This document shows positions 13,950 through 28,885 of a stretch of 64,000 nt of DNA, in pieces. This DNA comes from Rostratula benghalensis (Eukaryota > Chordata > Aves > Charadriiformes > Rostratulidae). Where the stretch lies: positions 1,574,188-1,638,187 of the forward strand of contig VXAI01000159.1 in NCBI GenBank assembly GCA_013399305.1, given 5' to 3'. The position numbers and the translations under genes were made by a program. Numbering within the stretch: position 1 is the first letter of the stretch; every line of letters starts with the position of its first letter. A model generated the notes under the pieces. That model did no database searches and was not told the origin of the DNA. It was given only the letters and a program-made list of their open reading frames with translations.

Positions 13950-15193
13950 ACAACTGTAGGTGCCTTTTCACATTGAAGATATGCCTTTTAAAAAGTAAAA
14001 TTACATACAATGCTTTTTGCTGCATCTGGAATATGTAGCTATTATTAAATTTCTTTCCACTCTTTTAGTCAACACTTGCACAAATTAATTTGTTTAAGCA
14101 GTTAGTTCTAATGGCATTATAATCCTGATATCCAAGCAATTTCAACCAATGAAAATGAATGCATCTCTGTTCCTGTGAATGCAGACCAATAAAAGAAATT
14201 AAAACGTTTATGAGCTTGCTTTATGGAGTTTGGATCTAATAAATCATAATTCTCCATAGAATTACGGTTGAGCTCTTTCTTGCATTGAGTTATACAAACT
14301 TTTTGAAAGTGGGAGCATAATGTCTTTTTCTGAAGCTATGTTATTATTTTGGTCAAAGATTGTTTACATTAAACAAATCCAATTTACCAAACTTTGACAT
14401 GTTTGCACAACTGCATGTAATTTATATTGGAAACATGACTTTTAAATGAACTTTCTGTAGTCTAAGATCTCTGGTTTCTAGCCTACAGTTCTAGATTCTT
14501 ATACTGCACCAGAAACCTTGTCACTGGCATAAATCATATTCTCTAAGAGGTTTCCAATAAAGTAAATAATGACTGTAATTTCAAATTTTTCGCTAATACC
14601 TTCAAACAGGCTACATCTATCAAATACTGATTTGACTTTCTTGCCAGGTGCAGCACTTTGTCAAGAAAATAGCAATCTCCAAATTAAGATTAGGGAAAGC
14701 AATTCCTTAATGCTGCTATTCCCCTGTTAAGTTTATTTTAGTAGGTTTGATAAATGGAATTTAAATTAGGATTTCATCATCCTAAAGCATCAGAGATTGA
14801 TTGTAAAATAATCCTTAATAAATCCATACTGTCTCCTATAAGTTGATATACTTATTATGGCACACTGCAATTGCATCTGTATTATCAAATATACTGGGTT
14901 CAGTTTGTTGTGTTTTTTCATTCTAAAAGACCACATCCATCTAGTAAATATGAAGCCAGTTTATGCCATAATTATATGGGGCTTCAACATGTTACCTGCC
15001 AAGCATTCCCAGGTTTCACTGATTTTGCTGGGAATCAACAATGCCTAGTGCTTGTGCCTCTAGACACAGGATACCAAGTAAAAATTAACATCGCTCCCAA
15101 AAATTTGGTTTCCATAGTTTTGGGGATAAATGTGGAAAGAAATGAACCTTTGAAGTTTGAAGTATCTGGAAGAACAATGTAAGATAGAATAAC

Positions 15194-15296
15194 TTTTTTT
15201 TTTTTTTTTAAGAACTGTCAATTTTTTAACCACTGCCATGAAACTACTCCAACTAGAATTAGTCCTTTCCACCTTTTTTTTTTTTTTTTTTTTTTT
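15194..15296. repeat. Paired poly-T tracts
   Basis: A 16-base T run at 15,194-15,209 and a 23-base T run at 15,274-15,296. Read on the minus strand, the T runs create lysine strings in a spurious open frame. Confidence 0.95.
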
Positions 15297-15874
15297 GCCA
15301 TAGCTTTTCTCAAAGCATTTGCACCACTTGCAACCTTGATAGAGGACAACATTAATCATGATTACCCCTCTACTGGTAGGAGAATGTTCTGATTTGCTAA
15401 GATCTACATATACTGTACAGATGTTGAGACACACGCCAGACAAGAATTCTAGTAACTCCTCAGGCAGGCAGAAACACAACTCCCACTGACGTGGAATGGG
15501 TATTGGGAAACCAGGGCTGGATTTCTAAGCCTATCAAGGTGCCTCTGAAAATCTGCCTCAAAACTCCTGCAAATCCAGGCCTCCCCACTGTAATGAAAGG
15601 CAATCCCTCCCACGTCAGAGGCAAGACCAATATTTCACTGTTGCTCGGCTTTGCACTTCTTTCTCCAATTCACAGTGTGAGCTGAGAGAAAGCATGTTGC
15701 ACACTGATTTAAAAGTCTAAACTCACCAATGCTTCCAAGAGTATATCAGCTGCCCTGATGTGCCAATACTGGACGTGAATCTTAAAGTCAAATGTGGTTT
15801 TGAGACCTACCTGGCTTTTGAGAGAGAACAGATGGAACGAGTAATTTTGTGGGGAACTTCTGCCGTTTCTTTCC

Positions 15875-15890
15875 TTTTTTTTTTTTTTTT
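15875..15890. repeat. Poly-T tract (16 T)
   Basis: Uninterrupted T run inside a longer pyrimidine-rich stretch. Confidence 0.95.
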
Positions 15891-15929
15891 CTCTTTTTAA
15901 TTCCTCCAGATTACTCCCAAAGCTAATTC

Positions 15930-15950
15930 AATTGCAACATTGTTGCAATT
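15930..15950. repeat. Perfect inverted repeat, 10-base arms
   Basis: AATTGCAACA and TGTTGCAATT flank a single T. Confidence 0.85.
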
Positions 15951-16151
15951 ACTTTTATCACTTTAATGTTTCTATTTAATAAAAATTATCTTTTCCCTTA
16001 TTTGCCCCTATTTTATAGTTCCATTCCACGTTACTTCAGTGAAAAGTAAATTCAGACAGAGATGAGTCAGACAGTCAGAACACCAAATTGCAGAAAAGAG
16101 GCTATTATTGTTATGTTAGTAAAATTTATAGTAAAACCATAAAGCCCTAGG

Positions 16152-16181
16152 ATAAAGCAAATACTCATAAAGCAAATACTT
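16152..16181. repeat. Tandem duplication, 15-base unit
   Basis: ATAAAGCAAATACTC is followed immediately by ATAAAGCAAATACTT; the copies differ only at the last base. Confidence 0.9.
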
Positions 16182-18777
16182 AATATTAGCCCTCTAAAAC
16201 ATGGTGTAGGAAAAGTAATCTTTTCCAAGAAACGGTCACATCCCCTTCTCTTCTGAAGCTATGAATGCTGTCTGAGAAGGCTGAAAGTCCAGTTTAAAAG
16301 CAGCTGGAATAATAAATGCAGTCTTAAGATTCCCAAAATGTGAATCCCAAATTTGGGCTAAGTGAACACTGTATCAGCATATTATCCTTGGGGTTACACC
16401 AACATAAGAAGCTCTAACTCAGCTTGCACCTCTTCTCAGAAGTTAATTATTGTGCAGCTATAGCTTCTTTGGTTCTTAGTGCCAGCAGAGTCGCTGTTCC
16501 AGCATAAAGGAAGCCTCAGGGTCCTCTGGATAAGGTGACCATTAAAAACTCCACCAGCTTTGTAAAGCACATGGACATACAACAGAAAATTACAATTTCC
16601 TGAAAATTATATGGTTATAAAATAACTGATTCAGAGTGTGCATTAAAACCAGTTTAATTTCAGAACTTGTCAGTCATAGAAGTATCTGATAATGCATAAT
16701 GATTTCAACAATACAGAAATATATTTATACGTATGTGTATATTTTTGCAGCAAATTTGCTTTCCAAAAAGCTTTACTCCATTGCCAATTTTGCACCAAAT
16801 CTTCAAGAATTTTTAATTTTTTATCAAAACAGTGCCAAATTCCACATTATTAGTTCAGAAACAAGTGAACATGCATTCAAGGGAGGCAAGTCAAGCACAC
16901 ATCTTTTCATCCCAGTTTGTAAATCTGAACAGGCCTGGACATAAAGAACCCTTGGAAAAAAGCCTCCCAGGGAAGGGCCAAGAGGGAAAGTCCTTGAAAT
17001 ATTGCAGTCAAAGGGAATAATAAACATAGCATTTATTTTAAATGGCTCAAGTCCAATTGAGGAAACACACAAAATAAATACAGATTACACTAAACACACC
17101 TTCCTAAAAAATGAATGGAACGCACTAGAAATGTGGCATAAAGCTCACGTTAAAAACACCAAAGATTAATTCATTAAGGCAAGTAATCTAATTGCTTTTT
17201 AAGATAATACCTAAATCTGTATCAAGAGTGTGGAATGAGGAAGAGAAAATAAATGCAAGAGAACTATTTTTGCTGCTTCAATTTTATAATTTTGGTCTCT
17301 TTATTAGATCCACTTCACAGGCCCTAAATATTTTTCTGTAAAGATATGACCGAGTGAGATGCGAGTGTTTACCTATCCTTACTCCAAGTTAATCTTGATT
17401 CTATCTCTTCAAGGTCTTCTTTTTACAGACAGTTCCTTTACAGTGCTATGCCTTTCTAAGAATTGTCTTGTGCTGGCTTTACCTAGAAAGTGGCTATATT
17501 CTTTCAGTCTCAGTGAGTTGGTTTAAGTTAAAAGAAGCAGGAGAAATATGCTAGGTTTTTTTTGGTGGGTTTTTTTTTTTCCTGGGGCAATATGCAAGGT
17601 ATTTTTTTGTAATGTACTGTATTTTATCTGTATTGGACAGATTGTGCCACAGACTGGATGCTTCTATACTGTCAAGCTCTTGGATACATTCCCCTGCTTC
17701 AGCCCCTTTTAAGCTGTGTGAATCTGGGCTATGGTGCTATACTCAACTGCACTGAGTCTTGGTGAGCAAAATGGCAAATCATAACTGTAGAGGTTTAGAA
17801 ATCTCAAGCTGCTTCTTCCCAGATAAAATCAGAGCTTGACTGCATACATACTCATTCTTTACTATGTCTATGGGAAGCTGGAACAAAAAAGGATCAACTT
17901 GGAATCAAGGTCAGCTCGCACCCCTTCCCAGGGAGGTCACTATGCTTATGCAAATGGGCTCTGAACTCAGGTAGGAAATAGTGCTGTTATTCCTGCGTCC
18001 CAAATAAAGCTAGTCAAATGACTGTTCTGCTCCACCATTATCTTTAAACCTGTTTCATTCAGAACAAAGCATAGCAGAGAAGGCAGGGGTGCAGAGAGGA
18101 ACCACTGTCTGCTGGGCAGTGGAAATGATTGCTTTTCAGCTCTTATTAGTCCACACATCTTCACCCTCTGCTCCAATGGCATTTAAAGATAGGATACTTA
18201 AGAGGGATAGTGTTCATGGCAGAGTCCCAGTCAGCAGGACACACCTCCTCTGAGCATCTCAGAGACTCAGCTCACAGGATCAAAGCTTAAAAATCAAAGC
18301 CCCAAATTAAGCCCAAGTCAAAACTTCAAATGTAGGTACAGCCAAAATTGTCCCTGCTACAGATATAGCAACCAGAGCTATTGCAATTTTACCTTACGAA
18401 GTGAGAGCTGGCTCCTGAGCACCATAAAGGCAGTATTCATCTTCAGAACATAACAGATCTGAAGAGCAATGTAGATTCCAGGTGTATTCACAAACGTAGA
18501 AATTCTCAGTAGCCATTCCACATAACCCAGTGATACTAATGCATAAGAGTTGAACAGCAGAAACATAAAATGAATTCTAAAGAGTTCCTGCATCTGTGCA
18601 TAACATAAACACTCCTAAGTTTTCCAGAAGAAACAACATAGTCCCAAAACCTACAGAAAAAATGAGCAGATCTCCCACAGAAGTTATGGCTTTCACTTGA
18701 AAACCAGCTACTCTGTACTACTCTTGCCTTACCCTTTTAGCCAGGGGAGGTTATTTTTTTTAACTGGGAATATAAAT

Positions 18778-18792
18778 NNNNNNNNNNNNNNN
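18778..18792. other. Assembly gap (15 N)
   Basis: A run of 15 unknown bases. It lies in intron, so no gene call is affected. Confidence 0.99.
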
Positions 18793-21700
18793 CCTTGAAA
18801 TTTTAAATCTCTAGCTAGCTTCAGAGATTTAAGAAAGAGAGAAACTACCATAAAAAAAAGTGAGTCCGTTAAGGTAAATGGTTAAAGGGAGAACTTGCTG
18901 TTAAGAATTTCTTTCCTTCCCATGCTGGTCACTTCATAAATCATAGGACTTGTCAGCTGTGTCCTGAGAAAGTTTTAGGCTGTTCTGACTTGGGAATCTC
19001 TAAAGAAGGCTGAAGGCATTTCAACAATAACACTACACTCTGACTCGCAGAAACGGGAGGAAAAAGCTTACAAGAACACTGCGTTTTGTCACAGGAATGT
19101 GACTGCTGTTTCAGGACAGAAACATTCATTACTGGTTGTGATCCACATTTCAACCTGTAAGGCAGCCACAATTGAAGGTATTTGCACTTTTTGAAGTACA
19201 GACCCAAAGAAACAAACTTACATTTAGAAGTCAAAACTATTGCTGCTTGGAAAACCGTATGATTCAGTAGCATTGACAGCGATCAGGTTTTTTGAACTAA
19301 TTAGAATAAGTTCTAATGGTAGATTAGATGCAGATCTTGCTACTATATAGCAAGTTACAACATACCTTGTCTGAATAATAAAATGTAAAAAGGACACAAA
19401 GAAACATCCACAAAATAATTCATTGGAAGCTGATCTACCAAGAAACTAAGCTGGGAATGCAGTTCAACTTCCTCTGAATACTATATGTGGACAGAGATAC
19501 CTGAGATAAAAGAAAAAAAAAAAGTAATGGGAGTTAAATTATTCTTAAATTACTGTTTTTTTCCATAGTATATATCAAACCTGGGCTTCATTGCTGAAAA
19601 TGTGAAGTTCTGGTTTTGTTTACTGCATTCAAAAGATGGATATGTCCTTCTCTGCCTGATAAAGGGAGAAAATATCCTAATCAGCCTCTAGATGTTATCT
19701 GCTGCTTACACACTGCAATTTTGCTTAGCATAAAGTTAATATGAAACATACATTAGCATTCTATTTGTGGCTAAAAAAATGCACTTAACAATTTGACTTT
19801 TCATATTCGAAAACTTATAATTTATCTTGTTTCATACTCCTGTTCCTCTGTCCTTAACTGTTAGGCAGTTGCCTTATTTAGCTCCTGAAATTCTGGGGAG
19901 GAAGGCAGTGGTTATTTCTTACCTATGGAATGATGATGTTTTTACTCTGATGAGGTGGAAAGTTCATACAAATATTCTGATAAAAAAACATTTGAACAGA
20001 ATTTCTGTATCTTTCTCAGTAAAAAAAATGCCTTTTACTTTGTATTTTCAAGTAACCTTTGAGAAACAATATAATGCTAATCATTTTCTGACTCAACATG
20101 AGCGTCTTTTTTATTACATTCCTTAGTTTACATTTTTAAGTAATAGGTATTTGTAAATGTACATTTTATCTATCTCAGCTTTTACATTATTTTTAGCTAC
20201 TTTCTTCACTATATGTACACATTTTTGTGGTTTATAACAGCTAATTCTTCCAGAGTTTTCTCTACAGCTGTCTCTGTACAAATAAATAATTCAGGTTTTG
20301 CTTAATTTTCAGTAATGTCTTGGGCAGAGATTCGGACGGGGGGTGAGAGTAGATGTTTCATCTCAAAATTATTTCTTATTGGTACATATAAAGGTTTTGA
20401 ACTGAAATCCTGACAAGCCTAACTACAAGTTTATTAAATTAGGTATGAAAATTTCCATTCCGTACTAGGTGGGGGCAGCACACCCCTCCAAAAATAGTAA
20501 TGTCCAACTATCTGCCAAGACCTGGCCACTGAGATGAATTTCTAGCTTGAATAATAGCAGTCTTTTTCTGAAGCCAATTGCTACTCTGCAGCCTGATCTT
20601 AATTGCGAAAGTAAATTCAATTATTTCTCCCCTGAGATGGAATTCAGACTACTCACATATCCTGGAATATGAAAGCAGAATACTAAGTCTGGAAGTTGAC
20701 TCCCATTGAACCTCTACATGTTGCCAGTGACCCATCACACCATACTAAGACCATCACCAGTTAAGACAGACTGCCTATAATAAGTACAGTGGGTTTTACT
20801 CAAGTAATTTACAGCAAGGTTTATGGGAAATTATTTTCTACTATAATCATCCTACAATGAGTCTTCTGACAAACACATACAACTATACAACATAAACAGC
20901 TATACAACTCAGGAGTATTATCTCCAGACATCTCACCTACTTCTCAAAGAGACTTTGAGGTTTGCACAGCTAACAAAGCATAGGTACTTAAACTATTAAT
21001 CAACAGTCTGTAAAACAGTGTAAATATTTTTAATATTGTTAAATGAAATTGTTTAAAATATTTCTTCGGAAACGTAAATAAACTGAAGAATTTTATGCCC
21101 CAAATGTCAATACAAATAAAAATGTATAATGCCAAAATGCTAGTTTCTTTTGACATTTTGCAAACCTCATCCATAACCACTATCAACTCGGAAAGGATTC
21201 AGTCATACTATTGTTTGAACAACCGACACAGCTATTATAATACGAATTTTAGTATGACAGAAAAAAATCACTGAGAAATGTACTCTTACAACAAAGCCAT
21301 CTGGGAATTAGGTGATTTCTAGAAATCTTCAGTATTTACAGCAAACACACTTTCCGGGCTATCTTGACTCATTATACATTCAAATAACCAATATTTTCGG
21401 TATAATTTTACCCCCCCAACACATCTTACAGACCACCACATTATACAGTGGAATTATTACACAACTACTCTAAAGGCAAGTTCATTTATTGAAAGGACGC
21501 AGGATCCAAAACCTAACAACAATACTTTAAAAAGCTAATGTGATCAGCTATTTCATCACCTTACACAGGTGTAAAAATAACCTGCAATTACTGGCTTATC
21601 AAATACAGATGGATTTCCTGCAAATACAAGAAATTTTGTGCTTGGTTGCTTTAATGAAATTAATCACAGGTAGCAAAAAAGAAAAATAAGATAAATTCTC

Positions 21701-24700
21701 TAAGAAAAGGTGAATTTGTGGGAGATAAGGAGGTCACTGAAGCAATGGTTTGGGTAAGTGACACACTTGAAGGATTACAAAGAGGCAGGAATGCAATAAT
21801 GTCATTCCAAGTGAAAAATCATAATGTGTTAGTTAAGTAAGTGTACATTAAAGCATCTCTTTGCTTTTAATGAATGGCAGGAGGGGCTTTTATTCTTGAA
21901 ACCTGAAGACTATAAAGGAACTTTGAATTTTAAGAAGCGGCTCTGGAGTTTTACAAAATCTTCAGCAGATACAGAGGCACGCAATTATGAGACTCTTTGA
22001 ACTGGAAGCGTTTGATAATATTCTTTCCCATTACTTCATATATTTCGGAGAACTTTTCTACAAAAGCCAATCATTATTGCTTACTTCAGCTGTTTTGAGA
22101 TTTTCAATTATTGTTTGTATTTATAAGGGCATAATATAAATATTTTTACATTAAAGTAAATGCAAAGTAACAGCTAAGTAAAAAAATAATAAATAAAAAA
22201 AAAAGGCAGAAAATCTCATATTCAAGAATCCATACAGGATGATGGGATATTCTTCCCTTTACCTTTTGATCTATCATTTGGAATCTCACATGAAATCTGT
22301 AGTGGCAAGACCCGATTACACTATTCAGAGAGCAGCATCCATGTTATTGATGATATTTTGGTCTGTTCATTGTTTGACCATTATACTTACAACATTTCCA
22401 GCGGAGAAGCTGAGAATTGAGCTGACATGGCAGTTGTACCATTTGAGATTTTTGTCAATATGGGATACAGAATCCCAATCTCATGTACAGAGCAGGGATA
22501 AAGTGACATTAGCCATCACGTGTATGAACTGAGTATCTAACTCCTCTGTGCAATGCTACCTGGCCAGTACATCTCAAAAGATGTGAATTCATTTGTCTTG
22601 AAATTCCACTAATTTTGACATTTAGAACGAGCAAGCAATGCTTTAACTCCAAGAAAGAATCTGATCTATATTGGGTAATAGAATCAAAACTAACCGATCT
22701 TTTTACATGCATTAAAAGGCTGTGTTAATGTTACACTTGGGGCCATTATAAATGTCTTACATTGCACACATTTAGGATACATCAAAGTTTTATCACAGTC
22801 ATTATAAAAATGTCGCTTCAAACTATTTTCACACTAATAAGATGGTCTTCAATTGAATAAATTGCAGTTACAGAGTGATTACCACTGTTACAACTTACAT
22901 TTAGTTCACAGGTTAGTACAGTGATGGATAACATGCAGGGAAAGAAATTAATGTGTGATTCAATTCTACAGTTTGTCACTAACCAGGTTGATTTAAGACA
23001 TAAGTAAAAGTTGAAACGTCAAATCTACTTGGAAGATATAAGGTAATAGACATTCCACTTGCTTCCAAAGTGCACAACCAATAACATACAATTATTTATG
23101 CAGATAAGATACCACATTCTCTTAGCCCACACTGCAACATATTTTGTCTCAAATTAGCCAGTAAATCAGTATTGCAGAAGCTATTAAAAATCATAAAGCC
23201 TTTTGAGTTTTACAAGGTGTTCATAATGAGCCATTCCATATGATTTATATGAAAATCATGACTCAGTTCTTCAAATGCAACTAATCTGTGGATGCGGGGC
23301 TTGCTGTCTGACCTCCTGTTATCTTTGAGATGATATGTAAAACTTACAGGGGTTTGGCAATCTTTCTTAATATTAGTCAGACAAATGCAGTGATAAAACA
23401 CAACATTCACGGAGTTTATTAAAAATGTGTTCACTTTTGATGAATGAGGCTTACACAGAAATGCTATATTTTAAATGGAATTTAAAGAGGTTTCAATACT
23501 AGATGGGATTAAATTCACCCAGAAGTACTTTACAAAAGGCATAAGAAGTTATTACCACCAGCTACCTAGATCTGGGGATGTAGTTCTTCAAGCAATGGAA
23601 TTTATTAACTAAACTGATTTCTACTGAATTACAATTAACAAAACTCCCTGACTTTCATAAATGTGTGTTAACTTGGTGTATTTTCAAGAGAAGTGGTCAG
23701 GCAACGTAACGCTTCTTTAGCTGAACTGTGCTAAGAAGTTTTCAGGGAGTGATTTCCTTCTGTGCAATTTCTAATGGAAACAAAGTTTTTTTAACTTCAC
23801 CTAAGAAGACGTGCTTTTCTGATTCCACAAGATAAAAAAATATAAACTGCTTTACACTTCCAACTTCTTCCCATCCAGTTAACACTCAGTCTTGTCTTTT
23901 CCAGGTTTTTCTTGTGTTTTTACAACTTTTTTCTACCATTTCAGCTCTAAGCAACTTAAAGGCATGCTGTTTTAAACAAAGAGGGATGGTGGGTTTACCG
24001 TTCAGATTTGTCCAGTCACCTCCTCTCTACAGCTACAGCCTTTTTTCACTTCTCAAGAGAAGCTGCTGCTGAGTTCTAGTCTAGTGTAGTTATTATTCAT
24101 TTGTGTCTTAAAAGCACTCTCGAAATCATTGCGAATCAGACCAGGACCTTACGCTACTGAAGTGCAGATCTAAGGCGACAAACAGCAACAGATCTCCTCT
24201 TTAAAAGCTTTTTAAACAGACTCTCAAGTACAGTAATTTAGAGAAATAAAAATTACTTTTTCATCTTGGAGAACCTGGAGGAAATATTGTACTGAATTAA
24301 CTTAAAATTAAAATTTAAATTCCTACACTTGCTACTTGAGACTTACTTCCTGTAATCAGCTTAGGTAGAGAATCAAATACAAATTGAAAAGACCAGCTAA
24401 GAGAAGAAAACTCCAAGGGAACTAAGTGAGGAGTCAATTATAAAACTTAATAGTTAGTGGTTTCAGAATTGTCTGCAGGAGGTTCCTAATAAACAAGAAT
24501 TCAAATGTATAAAAACTGAAACAGTCTGTTGCCTTTATATTCTCAGGGCTGCAACAAGCACTAAACAGGGAAAAAGTTATTCTTGAAAATATAAGCTTTC
24601 CTAATACATTTCTTCTTGGGAGGGTGCAAAGAGGAGGCACAGTAGAAGGCAAACTAACCCAGAAAGTTGTGACTGCAAAGAAAATAATAGTTTCAGTAAT

Positions 24701-27700
24701 ATTGCGTTTTCTCACTCTATAAAAGTACTTTGATCCTGCATCATCTGACATCATCTTTAAGACTGTACCAAATCCAACCACTTACATGAGAGTCAATCTG
24801 TCCTACTTTGGGGAGCAAGAACAGGTAGAGAGAGATAAAAAGGGAGATCTGAATGTTTTTGTTCCAAAGAAAAGAAACAAACAGCATGTTATGGGAGTGG
24901 CCCTGAACCGAGAAACTGCATTCATCGATTTCAGGGACAGTAAGTAGAAGCAACAATTGTCTCTTAAAGCCTCTTTTTCTGAGTGACACAGAAGGAATTT
25001 GGGACCAACATGTTCTAGATACAGTAGGCAACAAAGAAAACAAAGGGACAGCAAGAACTGTTTTCTGGATTGTACAATCCTCAACTCAAGGGTATACTTA
25101 AAATATGACAATATGATGGTTTCAGAAGCAACTACCCTCTCATTTATATTACTGCCAAGAGAATACTGTAAGATTTTGAAAACATACCAGGGGTTCAGGG
25201 ATAATAAAAATATATAGCATCAAAGGAAACGGTTGTTTCAGAGCACTATGGTTGGATGGTTACTATAAATAGAAATCCACACATGCAATGGCTACTGTCC
25301 CTTATGTGGCACATGTGAGTGTACCCAAAGTATATACTTACTCTTTAAACAAGTCTACAAGAAAAACCATAAAGTTATGCTTCTGCCTGGAAGATTTGCC
25401 TCCAACGTTGCCAGATGTCTGCACTGTGCAAAAATACCTTTTTTTTTTTAAGTTATACTAAAAGCCAACAGTAATAAAAGGAATCTTCAGCCTGCTGGCA
25501 TTATTGGACCAGTAGCAGACCAATGGCTCCCATTATCACTACCCCGATGCTGCTTCACTTCACTTCTGCGTGAAAGTTGCCTGTCACAAATATTGATTGA
25601 TTTACAGATACCTGCATGAGTCAAGTAGGAAGCACAAAATACTTCTGCATGAATGCCATAAATTCAGGAATTATATGTATTTCAGAAGGAAAAAGGAAAA
25701 GAAACAAATCAGCATTAGCTGCCATACAATCTCAGCCCAGCATTACTCTACTAGGTATGGGAGTCAAAAAGTGGGGCTGGCTGTTGATGACCTCCTCAAG
25801 GGCCTGCACACACAGGAAGCAGCTCCAGCAGTAACAAATGTGCTAATCTGCCTCAAATCAAACAGGCAATTGCTACTTCCATGAATTTTGAGGCAAGTAT
25901 AATTTGATAATTAGACATTAATAAACATGCTTCATGGATCTTACCGCTATCTGATAAATAAGCTTTCTTTTACTATCTCCTTAATGTTATTAAATAGAGT
26001 AAACTTGTATATGGTTAAATAGGCTTCACAAGTGCTAATCTTAGCCTAAAGCATTCTAATGGATTGACTCTTCCTCAGTAGGACTGCATAAATATTTATA
26101 AAGATCTCACACAAAGAGCAGATCTGGCACAAGGCTTTAAAAGACTTCTCAACTTATACAGTACCTGGAGAAAGAAGAGATTTTTGTAAAGACAATGCTG
26201 CTCTTAGCCCTCAAAAATCTCCTCCTAAATCCTGGAGGGCTTCTAATTGCACACAAACATATCTCTGAATCTACACACAAGATTTGCATCAGGACCATGG
26301 TATCAGCCTTCCAACAGAGATGTCTTATACTTGAAGGCTGTCTTATAAGATTTTTTTCTTACCTGACCCATCTGCTTTTCTTTATAGATAGCTTTTTCCA
26401 TGCCCCTAACAGAAGAAAAAGTGATTTTGCTATTTTTCTGACTTGTTTCTGAGTGGAGAAGAACCAGCACTGAAAGGCTATGTGAAAGCCAAAATACAGT
26501 CTATCCTCCCTTGAAAAAAAAAAAGTCTTCTCCAACATAGATTACATCAGAAAAGTATTTCTTTGATTAGTGCAGAAGAGAAAGCATGAAATCTTGTCTC
26601 CACTGAGAATGCAAATTGTTTCTAGACACTGCACACTGCACTGCAGGCAGGATTTTGCTACAGATACAAAGGGGTGGCCCTTCAGCCTGGACCCAGAAGT
26701 TCAACCACAGGATAAGTAAATGATTTATTTCATTCCCACTACAGCAAGCTTCTACCAACTGAAATTATTCCACCACACCAATATTATAGATGAGAAAATG
26801 ATAATCTCATCTTTGGGTGACTAAAGTATAGGCAAAATCCTCAGATGAACCTTTCCTCCAAATATAAGCCAAAAAAAGATACCTGATTTTTCCAATTAGC
26901 CATAGCTGGTCTATCCACATACAACATTTTGACATTCCCTGGCTGAAAATCAACTTGAAATAAACTTCCATGAAGTTTCTCTGGGATCACTGGACAGTCT
27001 AGATTGCAACGTAATAGCTCCCCAGCAGTAAAACTGCAAAGAATATTAGGCATGTGCTTTGTTCTCCCAGATGATACCAGTTCTCACATTAACTTCACCG
27101 ATATTACACAAGAGGGACATACAGGGCTTGAATTAAGGCATTTTAGGTTTAATTAGAGCTCCATAAATTTTCAGTAGTCCTACTATGACACTGTTTCAAC
27201 CAGTGATCGTTGATTTCCCCTGCATTCTGGGTAGAAGGTATAAGACCAGGCTGTAAAGGACAAGACAACCACTGGCTCTGTATACAGTCATTTTTACAAG
27301 CCAAACCATATTCCACTAGGGGTTTATCAAATCAAAAAATAGACTTCCCACTTGCCAAAATATGACCTCAAGAGGATAAACCAAGTAAGTTTTCCACCAA
27401 CAACACATCTATTCATTTCTACTTGGGAGGAGGTGGAGGAGAGGGCAGAGAAAAAGAGCACTAGACATAAATAACAGTTCTTCAGAAGTTCTTTCCAGAG
27501 AAACTGGTAAACATATAGGGGAGAAAAATACCCAAAAGCTACGTTGCTGTTGCCTTGAAATCAAGAAGTTACTATGAAAAGTAACATCTCTAGTTTCTCG
27601 TTCAAAAATAAATCAGAAAAATAAAATCCATTCTATTCTTCTTTCCTTACTTTGCAGCTGTCAATGGCCTTACAGAAAAGCATCCCAGAAAGGGAGATGT

Positions 27701-28737
27701 ATCCTTTACTGTCAAACCATGTTCCATTCTGGCCTGGTACATGAACTCAATTTAAAGATATTTTTCTATTCAGAACCTGAATTATTTTCTCACCTTGTAA
27801 GAATTCTCTACTGTCAGAGATAAACAATAAAAGCCAAAGTACTCCTGTCAGCAAATTGCCTGTATACCTGCTGCTGAAAATCTCGCCAATGCAATACTTC
27901 TTTATATTTAAAGAACTATTGTTTGGTTGTTTTGAAACTAGAATCACATGTGCAGACATTTTAGTGAGTTCTGCTTTGGAAAGGCCATTGGACATGGCAC
28001 AGTACTACGTTTTTTTCTTCCTCAGCACAGCAGAGTCCTCCTTCAGAGTCTACCCAACAGGAGTAAAAGTGGATTCAAAGGTTTTCTTTGCATGAAAGCA
28101 GAATTTTGTACCACACATACAGTGCTTTTGCTGTGTCCTGTTATAAGCATTACAACTTTCAAAATTGCACACATCATCTTGACTTGTTATTTAGAAGCAA
28201 ATCGAACCGTAGAGTCTTATTCAGACCATAAAGATATGAATAATCCTCACATAAGAGGAAGGGGAAAAGCTGGGTGACATTATACAAAAGCAACATAGTT
28301 ATAAATTTGAGCAGACCTGGGGCGATGCATATTATTGTGGCCTGTTAGACATTTCTGGAACAACATGCAATATGAAACAAAGCACAGAACTCCTGCCAAA
28401 ACGCATGCAAAGCGAGCGAGTTGTCCAAGAATAGCTCTAAGACTCAGGCAGCACAAATATTTTTGCTTTATGTTCAACAATCCAATGGACCTGTCCTGTA
28501 TCTATCTGCAAAACATGCAAGTGACATCCAGTTTCAAACTCAGGACTGATCATTTTCCACAAAACTCTGTACAGTTGCTTCCAGTTTGGGCTTGATGGGT
28601 TTGATGAGAACAGATAGAACAGGAACACTCATTGACCCTACCACTCCATTCTTTTTCCTAGAGAGATTTCTCTGGTGTTAGTAACTCCACCTTTCAGTTT
28701 AAAACAAATTATTAGTTCACATCTTCTGTTGGCAACT

Positions 28738-28885
28738 AAGAATAATAATAGCAAAATAACAAAGGCAATACAAAGAACAAAACTATTATTTTCGTACCGG
28801 TGGAAACCTTTTCAGTGAGAGTCACAATCTGCAATCGAGTGGCAAAATAATAGCAGGGAAAAATAATAGCAGAATGTAATAATAA
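28738..28885. repeat. Local repeated AATAATAGCA motif
   Basis: AATAATAGCA occurs near 28,743, 28,846 and 28,863 within A-rich sequence. Probably simple-sequence drift. Confidence 0.55.

Noticed and set aside
15060..15479. 139-codon minus-strand open frame
   Set aside because: Its length comes from lysine strings encoded by the two poly-T tracts. No domain or splice context.
15194..15890. Three poly-T tracts as tails of minus-strand retrocopies
   Set aside because: No recognisable gene body or target-site duplication beside any of them.
18378..18593. Hydrophobic 71-codon minus-strand frame
   Set aside because: Hydrophobicity follows from T-rich codons. No start context, splice context or family match.
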